DNA from: Opitutia bacterium
GTDB lineage: Bacteria; Verrucomicrobiota; Verrucomicrobiia; Opitutales; Seribacteraceae
DNA: 64,000 nt
Assembly (NCBI GenBank): GCA_002722545.1
Contig: PBMI01000067.1
Span: 1-64,000, forward strand
Direction of reading: 5' to 3'
Shown: in pieces, positions 7,427-16,553 of the stretch
Numbering within the stretch: position 1 is the stretch's first letter
Layout: the number at the start of each line of letters is the position of its first letter
Translations under genes and position numbers: made by a program
The notes under the pieces: model-generated
Database searches by the model: none
What the model saw: the letters and a program-made list of their open reading frames with translations, nothing else
What the model was told of the DNA's origin: nothing

Positions 7427-9942
7427 TCGTGTTTTGGATATCTTCCAGCCAATTCCTTCTTAACCTCCAAGTATGAACCTTCCCAGAAGGCAGGTAAATC
7501 CTTCGTAACTTGGGAACTTCGCCCATTTGGCGCGAGAATGTCGACGGTTAGTTTATATTTTCCGTAATTGATGGCAGGGTGACGGGCAACATCATATAAA
7601 TCCTGAAGGTAGACTGATATTTGGGCATGATCTGAACTGTAGGTAATTCGATATGGTTTCCGTCCATTGCCAAGATCGATTTCAGGCGGAACGACTTCGT
7701 CCAGAACTTTCAATTGGTCTTCCCCAAATGCATTTCTGACAAATGGATAAACAACTTGGTTGCGGATGGATTTCCAACTTCTTTGCCCAGTGCAAATTTC
7801 TTCAAAAATCAAAATTTTCGAATCTTCGTCCAAAGGCTCGATTTCATATTCGGGAAAATGAGCATGCAGAAAATCTACGCGAGCAAGAAAAGCCTCCACT
7901 TTCGAATCCCATTTTTTCAGAACAAGATCGCCCGCGTGAATTGCCTTTGCGTAAGCAGATGATACCTCGGTTACGGAAACCTCGAAGGAATCTTTAAAGG
8001 AAAATTTCAATTGTCCCAACTTAGTATATTTTCTACGCACAACTTTACGACAATCGAGATCAAGCAAAACTTCCTCTTCCTCGGATATTTCAGTAGCAAA
8101 ATATTCCCGAATCATTTCCTCGCAGAGCGATGAAACGAATTCCATTTCGAGAGAAATATTTCCCTTGGCCATCTTTTCCACTATTCTTAGAGGCAAAACC
8201 CATTCGGATGGGCCAACCGCCGAGTGCTTCGGAAGATGTACTCTTCTTCCGTCAAGTGTCTCGTACACCATCGTACCTCTGCTTTTGAGCATGCATATAT
8301 TCTCGGAATAAGCACTCATTATTATTTTAAGATATTCATCATCATTGGGGAATTTGAAATCAAATTCACCCAGACCTACACGGCGGCAAGTTTGTATGGC
8401 AATTTGCTCGGCTTCCCTGCAACGCACCCCGTGGATTCCCGAAGCCATACAGGCGTCTTTTTCAAATCTCACGTGCTTTGCATATTCATAGGCTTTCAAA
8501 AAAACGAGAAGATCAGAATCTTCGACAAAGCTTTTGCCTTTTGACCAAGGTTGGTCGATCGAGTTCGAAGGAGTGACTTTCCCTGCCAACGGCGGGCGGT
8601 TTTCCAGCATGGCAAAGGTAAGGGCAACGGCCGGCAAACAATCGCACTGCTTTCCCTTTACCAACGATGCCCCCAATCTCGGATGTAAACCAAGAAGGGA
8701 AACTTCAGTCCCAAGCTCGGTTATTCGATCATCTTCGTCGCACAAAGCTCCGATTTCCAACAAAGCCTTCCGTGCTACCTCCAAAGAAGCCTCAGGAGGT
8801 TTCTCGAACCAATTCAAGTCTTTCGGGCAAATATCGATTGAACGAAGCTTCAAGTACAATTCAGCAAGGTCCATCCTTTGAATTGCGGGGAGCTCAAAAA
8901 GATCTCTGCGTTCATGTTCACCAACTGTCCACATTCTCAAACAATAGCCAGGCGCAGTTCTACCGGCTCGTCCGGCACGTTGTTCAGCCGAACTTTTGCT
9001 TATTGGAGAAGAAAGCAAAACATCTACCTTTCGACTCTGATCATAACTGGCTTTTTTGGCCTTTCCTGTATCAATCACAATCTCAACCCCTTCAATAGTC
9101 AGGGAAGTTTCCGCAATATTCGTACTTACAATGACCTTTCTTTTCGGACTGCGGGCCAAAACACGATCCTGTTCAGTTGGGTGCATTTCACCATACAAAG
9201 CTCTCACCTCAAGTCCCGAGGACCAACTTGCCTGCTGAATCTCTCTGACCGTTTTTGAAATTTCAAAAGCACCATCCAGGAAAATAAGTATGTTTCCTCC
9301 TTTTTCATGGATAATTTTTCTCAAATGAAGAGAGATCTGCTTCCAGATTGGTTCGGTCGAATTCGACATTCGATGCTCGATTTCAACCGGATAGCTTTGA
9401 GCTTTCAGTTCAACCGATTCACAGTCTCGAAGATAATCCTGCACCGCAGATAAACTTAAAGTGGCTGAGGTAACGATTAGGCGTAAAGAAGGTCTTTGCG
9501 AAAACGAAAGTTTTTTTGCCAGAGCGAGAGCTAAATCGATTTGCAGACTGCGCTCATGAAATTCATCGAAAATCACGAGCCCTACCCTCGAAAGAGTGGG
9601 GTCAGAGAGAATTTTATTCAAAAAGATTCCATCTGTCAGGTAAATGATCTTTGTTTCATCGGAGCATTTTTTATCGAACCTTACATGATAACCAACTTCT
9701 TTGCCAATTTCGCTTCCAAGCAATGCTGAAACCCTTCGGGCAAGCAAGCGAGCGGCAATCCGCCTAGGTTGAATTACCAAAATTTGTCCATCAACCATTT
9801 TCTTGTGGAAAAGCAAGATCGGTAGTCCGATTGATTTGCCGGATCCAGTCGGAGACCTAATAGCTAGGTGCTTACGGTGCTCCCATGCTTTTTGAACTTC
9901 TCCAAATTGCTCGACCAAAGGCAAATCATTTACTCCATCCAT
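7417..9942 (-). CDS. hrpB: ATP-dependent helicase HrpB (DEAH/DExH family)
   Basis: The protein is an RNA-helicase-type DExH ATPase. Motif I is SPTGSGKSIGLP, motif II is IFDEFHERS (the DEFH variant usual in HrpB), motif III is SAT, and motif VI is EQRAGRAGRTAPG. A helicase-associated domain and the HrpB-specific C-terminal half follow. With the ATG at 9942 the length is 841 aa, typical for HrpB. The track's TTG at 9978 lies close to the hsp20 terminator and adds only 12 residues. The physiological role of HrpB is poorly defined in most bacteria. yraN follows, overlapping by 10 nt. Confidence 0.94.
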   Translation of the reverse strand: MDGVNDLPLVEQFGEVQKAWEHRKHLAIRSPTGSGKSIGLPILLFHKKMVDGQILVIQPRRIAARLLARRVSALLGSEIGKEVGYHVRFDKKCSDETKIIYLTDGIFLNKILSDPTLSRVGLVIFDEFHERSLQIDLALALAKKLSFSQRPSLRLIVTSATLSLSAVQDYLRDCESVELKAQSYPVEIEHRMSNSTEPIWKQISLHLRKIIHEKGGNILIFLDGAFEISKTVREIQQASWSSGLEVRALYGEMHPTEQDRVLARSPKRKVIVSTNIAETSLTIEGVEIVIDTGKAKKASYDQSRKVDVLLSSPISKSSAEQRAGRAGRTAPGYCLRMWTVGEHERRDLFELPAIQRMDLAELYLKLRSIDICPKDLNWFEKPPEASLEVARKALLEIGALCDEDDRITELGTEVSLLGLHPRLGASLVKGKQCDCLPAVALTFAMLENRPPLAGKVTPSNSIDQPWSKGKSFVEDSDLLVFLKAYEYAKHVRFEKDACMASGIHGVRCREAEQIAIQTCRRVGLGEFDFKFPNDDEYLKIIMSAYSENICMLKSRGTMVYETLDGRRVHLPKHSAVGPSEWVLPLRIVEKMAKGNISLEMEFVSSLCEEMIREYFATEISEEEEVLLDLDCRKVVRRKYTKLGQLKFSFKDSFEVSVTEVSSAYAKAIHAGDLVLKKWDSKVEAFLARVDFLHAHFPEYEIEPLDEDSKILIFEEICTGQRSWKSIRNQVVYPFVRNAFGEDQLKVLDEVVPPEIDLGNGRKPYRITYSSDHAQISVYLQDLYDVARHPAINYGKYKLTVDILAPNGRSSQVTKDLPAFWEGSYLEVKKELAGRYPKHEWR

Positions 9943-9987
9943 CCGTATCAAGATTCGAAGTCTTGAGTTACTTTTCAATCAAAAACA

Positions 9988-10013
9988 AAGAAGGCCGCAG
10001 GTGCGGCCTTCTT
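9988..10013 (-). terminator. rho-independent terminator after hsp20
   Basis: A perfect 11-bp stem AAGAAGGCCGC / GCGGCCTTCTT with a 4-nt loop lies 19 nt past the hsp20 stop. Read on the minus strand it is followed by TGTTTTTGATT, a T-rich tract. It separates hsp20 from hrpB, which begins 46 nt further on, so hrpB needs its own promoter or read-through. Confidence 0.85.
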
Positions 10014-10032
10014 GGGATTTTCTTAAAAGAAG

Positions 10033-10458
10033 TCAGTTTATTTTTACTTCGATTGGCTTGACCGCTTTGCGCTTGGGTAAAACTAGATGCAAAATTCCTT
10101 TATCAAGTTTTGCACGGACCTTACGCTTTTCGCAAGATTGGGGGATTTCCAAAACTCTGCAAAATTCTTTCTTTCCGAAAATAGAATTATTTTCAGAATC
10201 TCTAGGTGAAGCATTCACCGTTATTTCGGAATCCTTCATGGTAACGGAAACATCTTCCTTTTCGAATCCTGGGAGGAGGAATTTCAGTTCAAAGGACTCG
10301 CTGTTTTCGGAAATATTGCAATCGGTGAATTGAGCCTGTTCTTTTGAGTCAAATCCTTTTGGGCTTCGATTTCTATGCCAATTAGAATCCATTGCATCCA
10401 AAAAAGACCCAACGGTTAAGGCAAGAGGAAAACTTTGGTGTGTTTTATTTAATTTCAT
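10033..10458 (-). CDS. Hsp20/alpha-crystallin family small heat-shock protein
   Basis: This is a 141-aa protein with an alpha-crystallin domain (about residues 45-135). It contains FELKFLLPGFEKEDVSVTMKDSEITVNA, and the C-terminal GILHLVLPK corresponds to the family's GVLTLTLPK strand. Such proteins bind unfolding polypeptides in the cytoplasm without ATP. The gene is monocistronic: a strong terminator follows, and a 200-bp upstream gap contains a plausible promoter. No CIRCE or ROSE-like element could be recognised. Confidence 0.92.
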   Translation of the reverse strand: MKLNKTHQSFPLALTVGSFLDAMDSNWHRNRSPKGFDSKEQAQFTDCNISENSESFELKFLLPGFEKEDVSVTMKDSEITVNASPRDSENNSIFGKKEFCRVLEIPQSCEKRKVRAKLDKGILHLVLPKRKAVKPIEVKIN

Positions 10459-10518
10459 AGTTTTTTGGTTTAGAATTAGTAATGTATATACTAGCTATTG
10501 CCATTTTCATGCCGAGTC

Positions 10519-10547
10519 ATGAATCAGATAGAACCGCTGATTGTCAA
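10519..10547 (-). promoter_or_regulatory. possible sigma-70-type promoter of hsp20
   Basis: On the minus strand, TTGACA (10547-10542) is followed after 17 nt by ATTCAT (10524-10519), a weak -10. The start codon of hsp20 lies about 60 nt further on. Only the -35 is strong, so this is a suggestion. An imperfect inverted repeat TCATG...CATGA lies just downstream and might be a regulator site. Confidence 0.3.
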
Positions 10548-10560
10548 TAGTTTATACAAT

Positions 10561-10590
10561 CGACAAAAAAGGGTAAGTGCCTTTTTGTCG
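10561..10590. repeat. inverted repeat, possible terminator of the Sel1-repeat gene
   Basis: CGACAAAAAAGG and CCTTTTTGTCG pair with one bulged A around a 7-nt loop. Read on the minus strand this lies about 70 nt past the stop of the Sel1-repeat gene and carries a T6 run within the descending arm. It could act as a weak terminator. There is no separate T tract after the stem, so the assignment is uncertain. Confidence 0.35.
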
Positions 10591-10658
10591 CGCCAATTAA
10601 GGGCGAGGAATAAATGCGAGTAGATTTGTCTCTTCTTCGGGTTTGGGCAACTTTGATT

Positions 10659-11825
10659 CTAAAACAAGGATTTATAGCTTTCCAATAATCGCTTTGCGGT
10701 TTTATCACCTTTTTGGGCGGCAACGCTTAACCATTCTTTGGCAACGGACGGGTCTCTCTTGGTCCCTTTTCCCGTGAGAACCATAAGTCCGACAAAACGA
10801 GCGGCAACCGGGTTGCCTCCTTTTGCCAAAGGTAAAAAGAGTTCGTAAGCTCGAGCATAATCCTGAGGATAACCCACACCTGTATAGTATCCTCTTGCTT
10901 CATCCAAAACTTCTTCGTCCGTCTTGAAGGAATTTACGAATCCGGAAGGACTAGCGATTTGATTCTGCTTATTTCCCGCGGGGGCGACTCCCTCTCTTTT
11001 TTGAAGATATGCGCGGGCTAACTGGTGATTTTGACCGGCAGCTTGCCTCAACAAGGAAAGCCCCTCGGTGGTGTTCTTGCGTATCCCTCCTTCACCATCA
11101 ATGAGCAAAAGTCCCAAGGAGTATTTTGCTTCGGAAAAATTTTGCCTGGCCGCCAACTTCAACCACTGTGATGCTTTGACCGCATCCTTGGGGACACCGT
11201 CTCCATTGAAGTATGCCATTCCGAGATTGAATCGCGCAGTAAGCGATTTTGCGATCACCGCCTTGGAAAGCATGCTTATTCCCTGCTTGGTATCTTTTTC
11301 CAGAAGCCCCGGTAAGCCTTTGAGGTAAAGCGCTCCGATGGTCGCCTGAGCTTGTGGATACCCTGCCTCTGCGGATCTCTTAAATAAGCCAAGAGCTCTC
11401 ATGACGTTGGTGGGAATAACTTGAAAGTCAATCTCCCCCATGCAATACATGGCAACGGGATCCCCTTCGGATGCTTGCCTTTGCAGCAAGAGGGCGGCGT
11501 CTTGGTACATTCTTGTAGCAGCTTCGAAGTCACCTTCCAACATCGCAAGGTTAGCCAAGTTATAGGAACCAAAGGGGTGCCCCTTACGATGAGCGGACTC
11601 GGACCATTGCTTCGACAACTTGACGTCCACTTTGGATCCGGCTTCGCCAGATCTCAGGTAAATACCCAAAAGTCCTTGAAAATAGGGGCTTCCTGCCTGA
11701 GCTTTTGATACGATTTCTCCATAAGTAATTTTGGACGACCAGCGTTCGGCGCTCCGTGCCGCCATGGGCACTCCTGCAAAGTTGAGAAGAAACAAAATAA
11801 TCAAGCTTTTGACGAAAGTAAGCAT
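10659..11825 (-). CDS. secreted Sel1-like (TPR-type) repeat protein
   Basis: The product has a signal peptide (MLTFVKSLIILFLLNFAGVPMAARSA) and then at least six Sel1-like repeats, recognisable as LGxxYxxGxGVPKDxxKAxxWLKLAA-type units between about residues 60 and 385. Sel1 repeats form alpha-solenoid scaffolds for protein-protein contacts; no catalytic motif is present. The ATG at 11825 is preferred over the track's TTG at 11876 because it starts the signal peptide directly. It is divergent from the TPR/protease operon with only 78 bp between starts, so both may respond to a shared control region. The specific role is unknown. Confidence 0.85.
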   Translation of the reverse strand: MLTFVKSLIILFLLNFAGVPMAARSAERWSSKITYGEIVSKAQAGSPYFQGLLGIYLRSGEAGSKVDVKLSKQWSESAHRKGHPFGSYNLANLAMLEGDFEAATRMYQDAALLLQRQASEGDPVAMYCMGEIDFQVIPTNVMRALGLFKRSAEAGYPQAQATIGALYLKGLPGLLEKDTKQGISMLSKAVIAKSLTARFNLGMAYFNGDGVPKDAVKASQWLKLAARQNFSEAKYSLGLLLIDGEGGIRKNTTEGLSLLRQAAGQNHQLARAYLQKREGVAPAGNKQNQIASPSGFVNSFKTDEEVLDEARGYYTGVGYPQDYARAYELFLPLAKGGNPVAARFVGLMVLTGKGTKRDPSVAKEWLSVAAQKGDKTAKRLLESYKSLF

Positions 11826-11903
11826 GAATGAAGAATTACTTTTTTTAGAAGCTCTTCCAAGCTTGAAAATGCTCAATTGATCAGAGATAATATGATCTGC
11901 ATC

Positions 11904-13031
11904 ATGAACGCATATCTTTACACAGCGCTTTCTGTTTTGGCGTTCGCCTTTGTATCATTGATTACGTTCGCCAAGCCCGATCCGCACGCCCCCGAAGGAA
12001 TCACTCTGTCTAGCTTGGCGCTCGGTCGGATTTTGGACAAGCAAACGCGTTTTTTTCAGTCTCCAAATAGATCCTCCGGGGCATATAATTCTGATCTAAC
12101 TAGAAAAGCTCAAGAAATCGTAGCCGACTACGACGCCTATCTCGGAGATAATCCGAGAGACACGAGCGCACTCATCCTATATGGAAAGTTTCTTCGCAGG
12201 GTAGGGCAAGAGCAACATGCAATCGGGTACTTTTTGGAAGCTGATTCGATCAATCCGAAATTAGCCGTCGTAAAGCAACAGTTGGGAAACTACCTCATAG
12301 AGGAAGGTCGACCGATCGACGCCTTTCCATTTTTGATCATGACCATAGAATTGGCTCCCGAACAGGCAGACTATCATTACCACTTAGGGGGCTTTCTTTC
12401 TCTTTTCGAAGAAGATTTGGCACGAGAACGGATTATGACAAAGGAATCATTGAGGGCATTCATGCATAAGTCTTTCCAGCAAGCGGCCAAGCTTTCCCCT
12501 TCGAATTTCGACTATCAATTGAGGTTTGCCCAAAGTTTCTTTGACTATCCTGACTCCAGCAAGGAAGCCGCCTTGCAGACTTGGATCGATTTGAACCGAA
12601 AATTCCCTGACAGATCAAAGGCGGAAAAGGACTATTTCAATCTCTGCAAGGCTCGTATACTTTTGGATCTGAATCGGCAATCCGACGCCGTTTCACTGAT
12701 TGAATCAGTTTCTTCCAAGGCACTCGCCCCGGCAAAGCAATCCCTGCTTCATCAAGTCAAGAGCCTGCCGAAAAAAAAGGCTAAGAAGAAAGAAAGTACG
12801 AACAAGCAAAGCAGGATTGAAATCAACCATCACTTTTTCATACCCAATGATCCTCACCTCAAACGCCTGCGTTTGTTGACCGGTCGAATCAAGGAGGAAA
12901 AAATGCTTTCCGAACTCAAGACCGATGCTATCAAGGCGCGATTTGACGAAGAGAATAAAATTAAAATCGATTTGTCTCAAAAAAACCCAAAGGGACTGAC
13001 TTCCGACCATGAGAAGGGTGCCTTGAGGTGA
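11904..13031 (+). CDS. exported TPR protein, first gene of a protease operon
   Basis: The 375-aa product begins with a hydrophobic signal or anchor (MNAYLYTALSVLAFAFVSLITFAKP). It then has tetratricopeptide-like helices, for example DTSALILYGKFLRRVGQEQHA and PEQADYHYHLGGFLSLFE, with a lysine-rich stretch near residue 300 (PKKKAKKKES) and a charged C-terminus. The ATG at 11904 was chosen over the track's TTG because it begins the signal. The stop lies 7 nt before the site-2 protease start, so the genes are surely co-transcribed. It may be an adaptor for the two membrane proteases behind it; that is inference. Confidence 0.8.
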   Translation: MNAYLYTALSVLAFAFVSLITFAKPDPHAPEGITLSSLALGRILDKQTRFFQSPNRSSGAYNSDLTRKAQEIVADYDAYLGDNPRDTSALILYGKFLRRVGQEQHAIGYFLEADSINPKLAVVKQQLGNYLIEEGRPIDAFPFLIMTIELAPEQADYHYHLGGFLSLFEEDLARERIMTKESLRAFMHKSFQQAAKLSPSNFDYQLRFAQSFFDYPDSSKEAALQTWIDLNRKFPDRSKAEKDYFNLCKARILLDLNRQSDAVSLIESVSSKALAPAKQSLLHQVKSLPKKKAKKKESTNKQSRIEINHHFFIPNDPHLKRLRLLTGRIKEEKMLSELKTDAIKARFDEENKIKIDLSQKNPKGLTSDHEKGALR

Positions 13032-13038
13032 CTTGCTC

Positions 13039-13734
13039 ATGAACGACGTTCTCATACTCTGCTCATCTTTTGCCATCGAGCAAAAGATCATTCTTTTTCT
13101 AATCCTTATCGTCAGTATTTCGATTCACGAATGGGCACACGCCTTCGCTGCCGACAAACTCGGGGACCCTCTCCCGCGAGCAGAAGGCAGAGTCACTCTT
13201 GATCCAAGGGCCCACATTGATCCCGTCGGCACCATTCTCATACCCTTGATCATGATTTTCCTTTCACCGGGATTTGCGATCATAGGTTGGGGAAAACCTG
13301 TTCGCATTTCGCTCCCCAATCCAAAAACCCGCAGGCGGGACGATCTACTCATTACCATTGCGGGCCCCCTCTCCAATCTGCTGATAGCTTTTGCCGCCAC
13401 TCTGTTCTTCGCCTTGGTGGCCTCCTTCTTCCCGCTTAACGAAAGCACCGAAAATCTTTTCTACATAATTGTTATAATAAATTGCGTACTTGTAGTTTTC
13501 AACCTCCTGCCGGTCCCTCCACTCGATGGCTCCCACTTCCTTAAACATGCTCTTAACATGCGTGAAGAAACTTACCGCAACTTGGCCAAATACGGATTTT
13601 TGATTTTAATTGTTCTAATCAACATTCCTCAGTTTCAGCTAATCATGCAATTTTTAATAGGCTCGAGCAGCAGCCTTTTTATTGGTCTCTTCGAGGGGTT
13701 GACCCAAGGAGAATCGACCATTACCCAAAGTTGA
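13039..13734 (+). CDS. site-2 protease family (M50) intramembrane metalloprotease
   Basis: A 231-aa polytopic membrane protein. The zinc motif HEWAHAFAA (HExxH) lies in the first helix near residue 31, and NLLPVPPLDGSH near residue 155 supplies the conserved downstream aspartate. There is no PDZ domain and no long extension, so it resembles the compact Rv2869c/YwhC-like M50B class rather than RseP. M50 enzymes cut substrates such as anti-sigma factors within the membrane. The ATG at 13039 is better than the track's TTG two codons upstream. One nucleotide separates its stop from the rhomboid start. Confidence 0.92.
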   Translation: MNDVLILCSSFAIEQKIILFLILIVSISIHEWAHAFAADKLGDPLPRAEGRVTLDPRAHIDPVGTILIPLIMIFLSPGFAIIGWGKPVRISLPNPKTRRRDDLLITIAGPLSNLLIAFAATLFFALVASFFPLNESTENLFYIIVIINCVLVVFNLLPVPPLDGSHFLKHALNMREETYRNLAKYGFLILIVLINIPQFQLIMQFLIGSSSSLFIGLFEGLTQGESTITQS

Positions 13735-13735
13735 G

Positions 13736-14698
13736 ATGCGCAAAATATGCGAATTTGAAGAGGAGAAAAAAGCCCTTCGCTTTTGGAATTTTCTGAAAAA
13801 AAATAAAGTCGAGTCCTCTTTGGAGAATGATGAAGGAGCATGGATCTTATGGGTAGAGGAAGAGGAAAACATTGACTTCGCTTCTTCGGCTTTTGAGGAG
13901 TTCGAACTCAACCACGACGCTCCGAAGTTCCTCTCCTCGACACCTGATCGCAGGCCCAATGACTCTGTAGAGATCGAAGAACCGCTCTTGCAAAAATCAC
14001 GGTACAAGGAACATCGTCTAAGGGACAAATGGTCTACTCAGAATGGACGATTGGGAACCGTAACCTTTGCATTGATCATAACGTGCGTTTTCGTCTACTT
14101 GCCTTTGGGGATGGCAACAATGTTCAGCAGTCCGGGTTCACCCAACGAGTACTGGACGTCCATTCACTTGACCCTCAAACACGGCCTTCAGATTGCAGGA
14201 TCGGTGTGGTCTCCCACCGATAATAAATGGATCAACAAAAATGACTGGAGCGATCTTTTGTCCGGACAATTCTGGAGAGTAATCACCCCCGTTTTTCTTC
14301 ACGGCAGTTTGTTTCACATCCTCTTCAATATGTTTTGGCTCTTCAGCTTGGGGAGGCAAATCGAAAACCGGAAAGGAGGGAAATTCTTCCTCACCTTCGT
14401 ATTAATCCTAGCTGTTGCCTCCAACCTTTCCCAATTTATTTTTGTCCATGGTAACTTCCTTGGAATGTCCGGCGTGGTTTACGGTCTTTTCGGCTATGTC
14501 TTCATAAAATCAAAACTCGACCCAGGAGATGGTTTCGGTATTGATCAAGCAAACGAGTTTATCATGTTCGGATTTTTCGTAGCGTGCTGGCTTGGCTGGC
14601 TTGGAAACATTGCAAACGCGGCGCATACAGGCGGCTTGATCGTGGGATTGGCTTGGGGTTGGTGCTCCGCCCTTCGGTGGAACCGGGGCAAGAGATAG
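13736..14698 (+). CDS. rhomboid family intramembrane serine protease (GlpG-like)
   Basis: The 320-aa protein has a cytoplasmic N-terminal domain of about 95 residues that resembles the GlpG N-domain, followed by six or so membrane helices. Rhomboid hallmarks are complete: HGSLFHILFNMFW (HxxxHxxxN) in the second helix, GMSGVVYGLFGY with the catalytic Ser, and NAAHTGGLIVG with the catalytic His. It is the last gene of the TPR/M50/rhomboid operon. Having two intramembrane proteases of different mechanism in one operon suggests a shared proteolytic pathway. Confidence 0.93.
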   Translation: MRKICEFEEEKKALRFWNFLKKNKVESSLENDEGAWILWVEEEENIDFASSAFEEFELNHDAPKFLSSTPDRRPNDSVEIEEPLLQKSRYKEHRLRDKWSTQNGRLGTVTFALIITCVFVYLPLGMATMFSSPGSPNEYWTSIHLTLKHGLQIAGSVWSPTDNKWINKNDWSDLLSGQFWRVITPVFLHGSLFHILFNMFWLFSLGRQIENRKGGKFFLTFVLILAVASNLSQFIFVHGNFLGMSGVVYGLFGYVFIKSKLDPGDGFGIDQANEFIMFGFFVACWLGWLGNIANAAHTGGLIVGLAWGWCSALRWNRGKR

Positions 14699-14708
14699 AG
14701 ACGGTTTC

Positions 14709-16511
14709 TTATTTTCGGGCCAATTCGTAGATCGCCAAGCCCGCCCGCAAGTTTGGCCAAAGAGAACAGGTCTTCACCCAATCACCTTGATGATAGATCT
14801 TTCGCCCCACTTCAAATGCATTCGGTCCACTTCGATGTTTCCGACAAAAGCTTTCGAATTCGGAAATCGAAAAATGATTCATGAGACCACTTTTTTCCCA
14901 ATGGTCAGGGTAAACGTCATTCTTTATTTTCATTCCTTTTCCAAGGAAATGCAGTCGATTTCTCCAGTACCCATGATTAACGAAACTCAAGGCGACTCGC
15001 TTTCCTACCCGAAGGGCTTCCAAAAGTACCGAACCGGGTTGAGGAAGCTCGTCGATCATGCGTGAAAATATGACCCAATCAAAAGATTGATCACCCAAAT
15101 TCCCCAATGCCCTTCGAATATCCTCTTGATAAACGGCCACACCGCGGGCAATGGAAGAGGTAACCTTTCCCCCATCGTAATCGACTCCGAGACCTCTTAC
15201 TTGCTTTGTATCTCTTAGGTATTCAAGCAGAATGCCTCGACCACAACCCAAATCCAATACGCTTTCACTCGGTTGAACCCAATTGTCGATGACCTTGAAA
15301 TCGGCTTCTTTCTTAACTTCGTACCGATTTTCAACCTGGCGAAAACGGTCGACGTTCTGCTCTTCTTTCTCCTCATCGTCAATGCCATTTAGGAAAACGC
15401 GAACAGAACGCAGGAATGCCTTCGATTTGATCAAGAAGGAATCATGCCCGTGCTTATGATCAATCTCCAAGTATGAACCTTCCTTCCCTAGCCTGTGCAA
15501 AGCCTCAACGATTAATTTGTTCTGGGCAGGGGTATATAGCCAGTCGCTTGTAAAGGCCACTACGAGCACTCTCGCCGATACCTCCTTGAGCGAATCATCC
15601 AAGCCTTTTTCTCCCACGAGATCGAAGCGGTCGAGGGCCTTGGTCAATTTCAGATAGGTGTTCGCGTCAAAACGGTCCACAAACTTGTTTCCTTGGTAAT
15701 CGAGGTAGCTTTCGACGCTGAATTCGAAGTTCTTTTCCTTTGACACTCCAATTTCCCTGCCAAACTTTTCCTCCATTCCCTCATCCGAAAGATAGGTTAT
15801 GTGAGCCATCATGCGGGCTACCGCCAAGCCTTCGCGGGGACCTTCGCCATCCAAGTATTCCCCCGACTTCCAATCCCGGTCTCCACATATCGAACGCCTA
15901 CCAACTTCATTAAAGGCAATGGTTTGGGCATTGTGCCGAGCCGTGGCCGCTATGATCAGCGCCTTCTTTACGAAAGTAGGGAATTCCACGATCCATTGCA
16001 ATGCCTGCATCCCTCCCATGCTTCCGCCCACTACCGAATGAAGGGAAGCAACGCCTAGAAAGTCGAGCAGGCTTTTCTGGGCTCGAACCATATCTTGGAT
16101 CGTCAAATCAGGAAAAAGCATTCCATAAGCCTTGCCGGGAGTAGCTGGGTTTTCACTAGCTGGTCCAGTCGAACCCTTGCAGGCACCCAAGCAATTTGAA
16201 CAAACTACGAAAAATTCGTTTGTATCGATGGCCTTTCCGGGTCCCACGACGTGATTCCACCAACCCGGTTGACGGTCGTCTTTGGAATAAACGCCAGCAA
16301 CATGATGGTCGCCTGTCAAAGCATGGCAAATGAGGATGGCGTTTGTTCCGGCCTTATTGAGATCGCCATAAGTTTCGTAGCGAAGCTGAAACTCATCGAG
16401 AGAGCCGTTTTCCATTTCAAAATAGTCTTCATGCCGAAAGGTCTTTTCGCGAACGATACCAACTTGACCCTCGCCTGAAACATAGTCCTCTCTTTCGCTT
16501 GCTTTACTCAT
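14709..16511 (-). CDS. metX-metW: fused homoserine O-acetyltransferase (MetX) and MetW-like methyltransferase-fold protein
   Basis: Residues 1-385 are an alpha/beta-hydrolase MetX: ICHALTGDHHVAG, the nucleophile elbow GGSMGGMQALQW, the catalytic Asp region VAFTSDWLYTP, and the catalytic His in HKHGHDSFLI. MetX acetylates homoserine in methionine synthesis, although a succinyl donor cannot be excluded by reading. Residues from about 400 to 600 are MetW: VLDLGCGRGILLEYL is the SAM-binding motif I, followed by DWVIFSRMIDELPQPGSVL and VALSFVNHGYWRNRLHFL. In many bacteria metX and metW are adjacent separate genes; here there is one uninterrupted frame of 600 aa. MetW's partner role with MetX is known for proteobacterial pairs, so a fusion fits. 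It is convergent with the rhomboid gene. Confidence 0.93.
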   Translation of the reverse strand: MSKASEREDYVSGEGQVGIVREKTFRHEDYFEMENGSLDEFQLRYETYGDLNKAGTNAILICHALTGDHHVAGVYSKDDRQPGWWNHVVGPGKAIDTNEFFVVCSNCLGACKGSTGPASENPATPGKAYGMLFPDLTIQDMVRAQKSLLDFLGVASLHSVVGGSMGGMQALQWIVEFPTFVKKALIIAATARHNAQTIAFNEVGRRSICGDRDWKSGEYLDGEGPREGLAVARMMAHITYLSDEGMEEKFGREIGVSKEKNFEFSVESYLDYQGNKFVDRFDANTYLKLTKALDRFDLVGEKGLDDSLKEVSARVLVVAFTSDWLYTPAQNKLIVEALHRLGKEGSYLEIDHKHGHDSFLIKSKAFLRSVRVFLNGIDDEEKEEQNVDRFRQVENRYEVKKEADFKVIDNWVQPSESVLDLGCGRGILLEYLRDTKQVRGLGVDYDGGKVTSSIARGVAVYQEDIRRALGNLGDQSFDWVIFSRMIDELPQPGSVLLEALRVGKRVALSFVNHGYWRNRLHFLGKGMKIKNDVYPDHWEKSGLMNHFSISEFESFCRKHRSGPNAFEVGRKIYHQGDWVKTCSLWPNLRAGLAIYELARK

Positions 16512-16553
16512 AGTTGATTGTCATGCCGACGGGGTCGGTCAACGATGGATATA

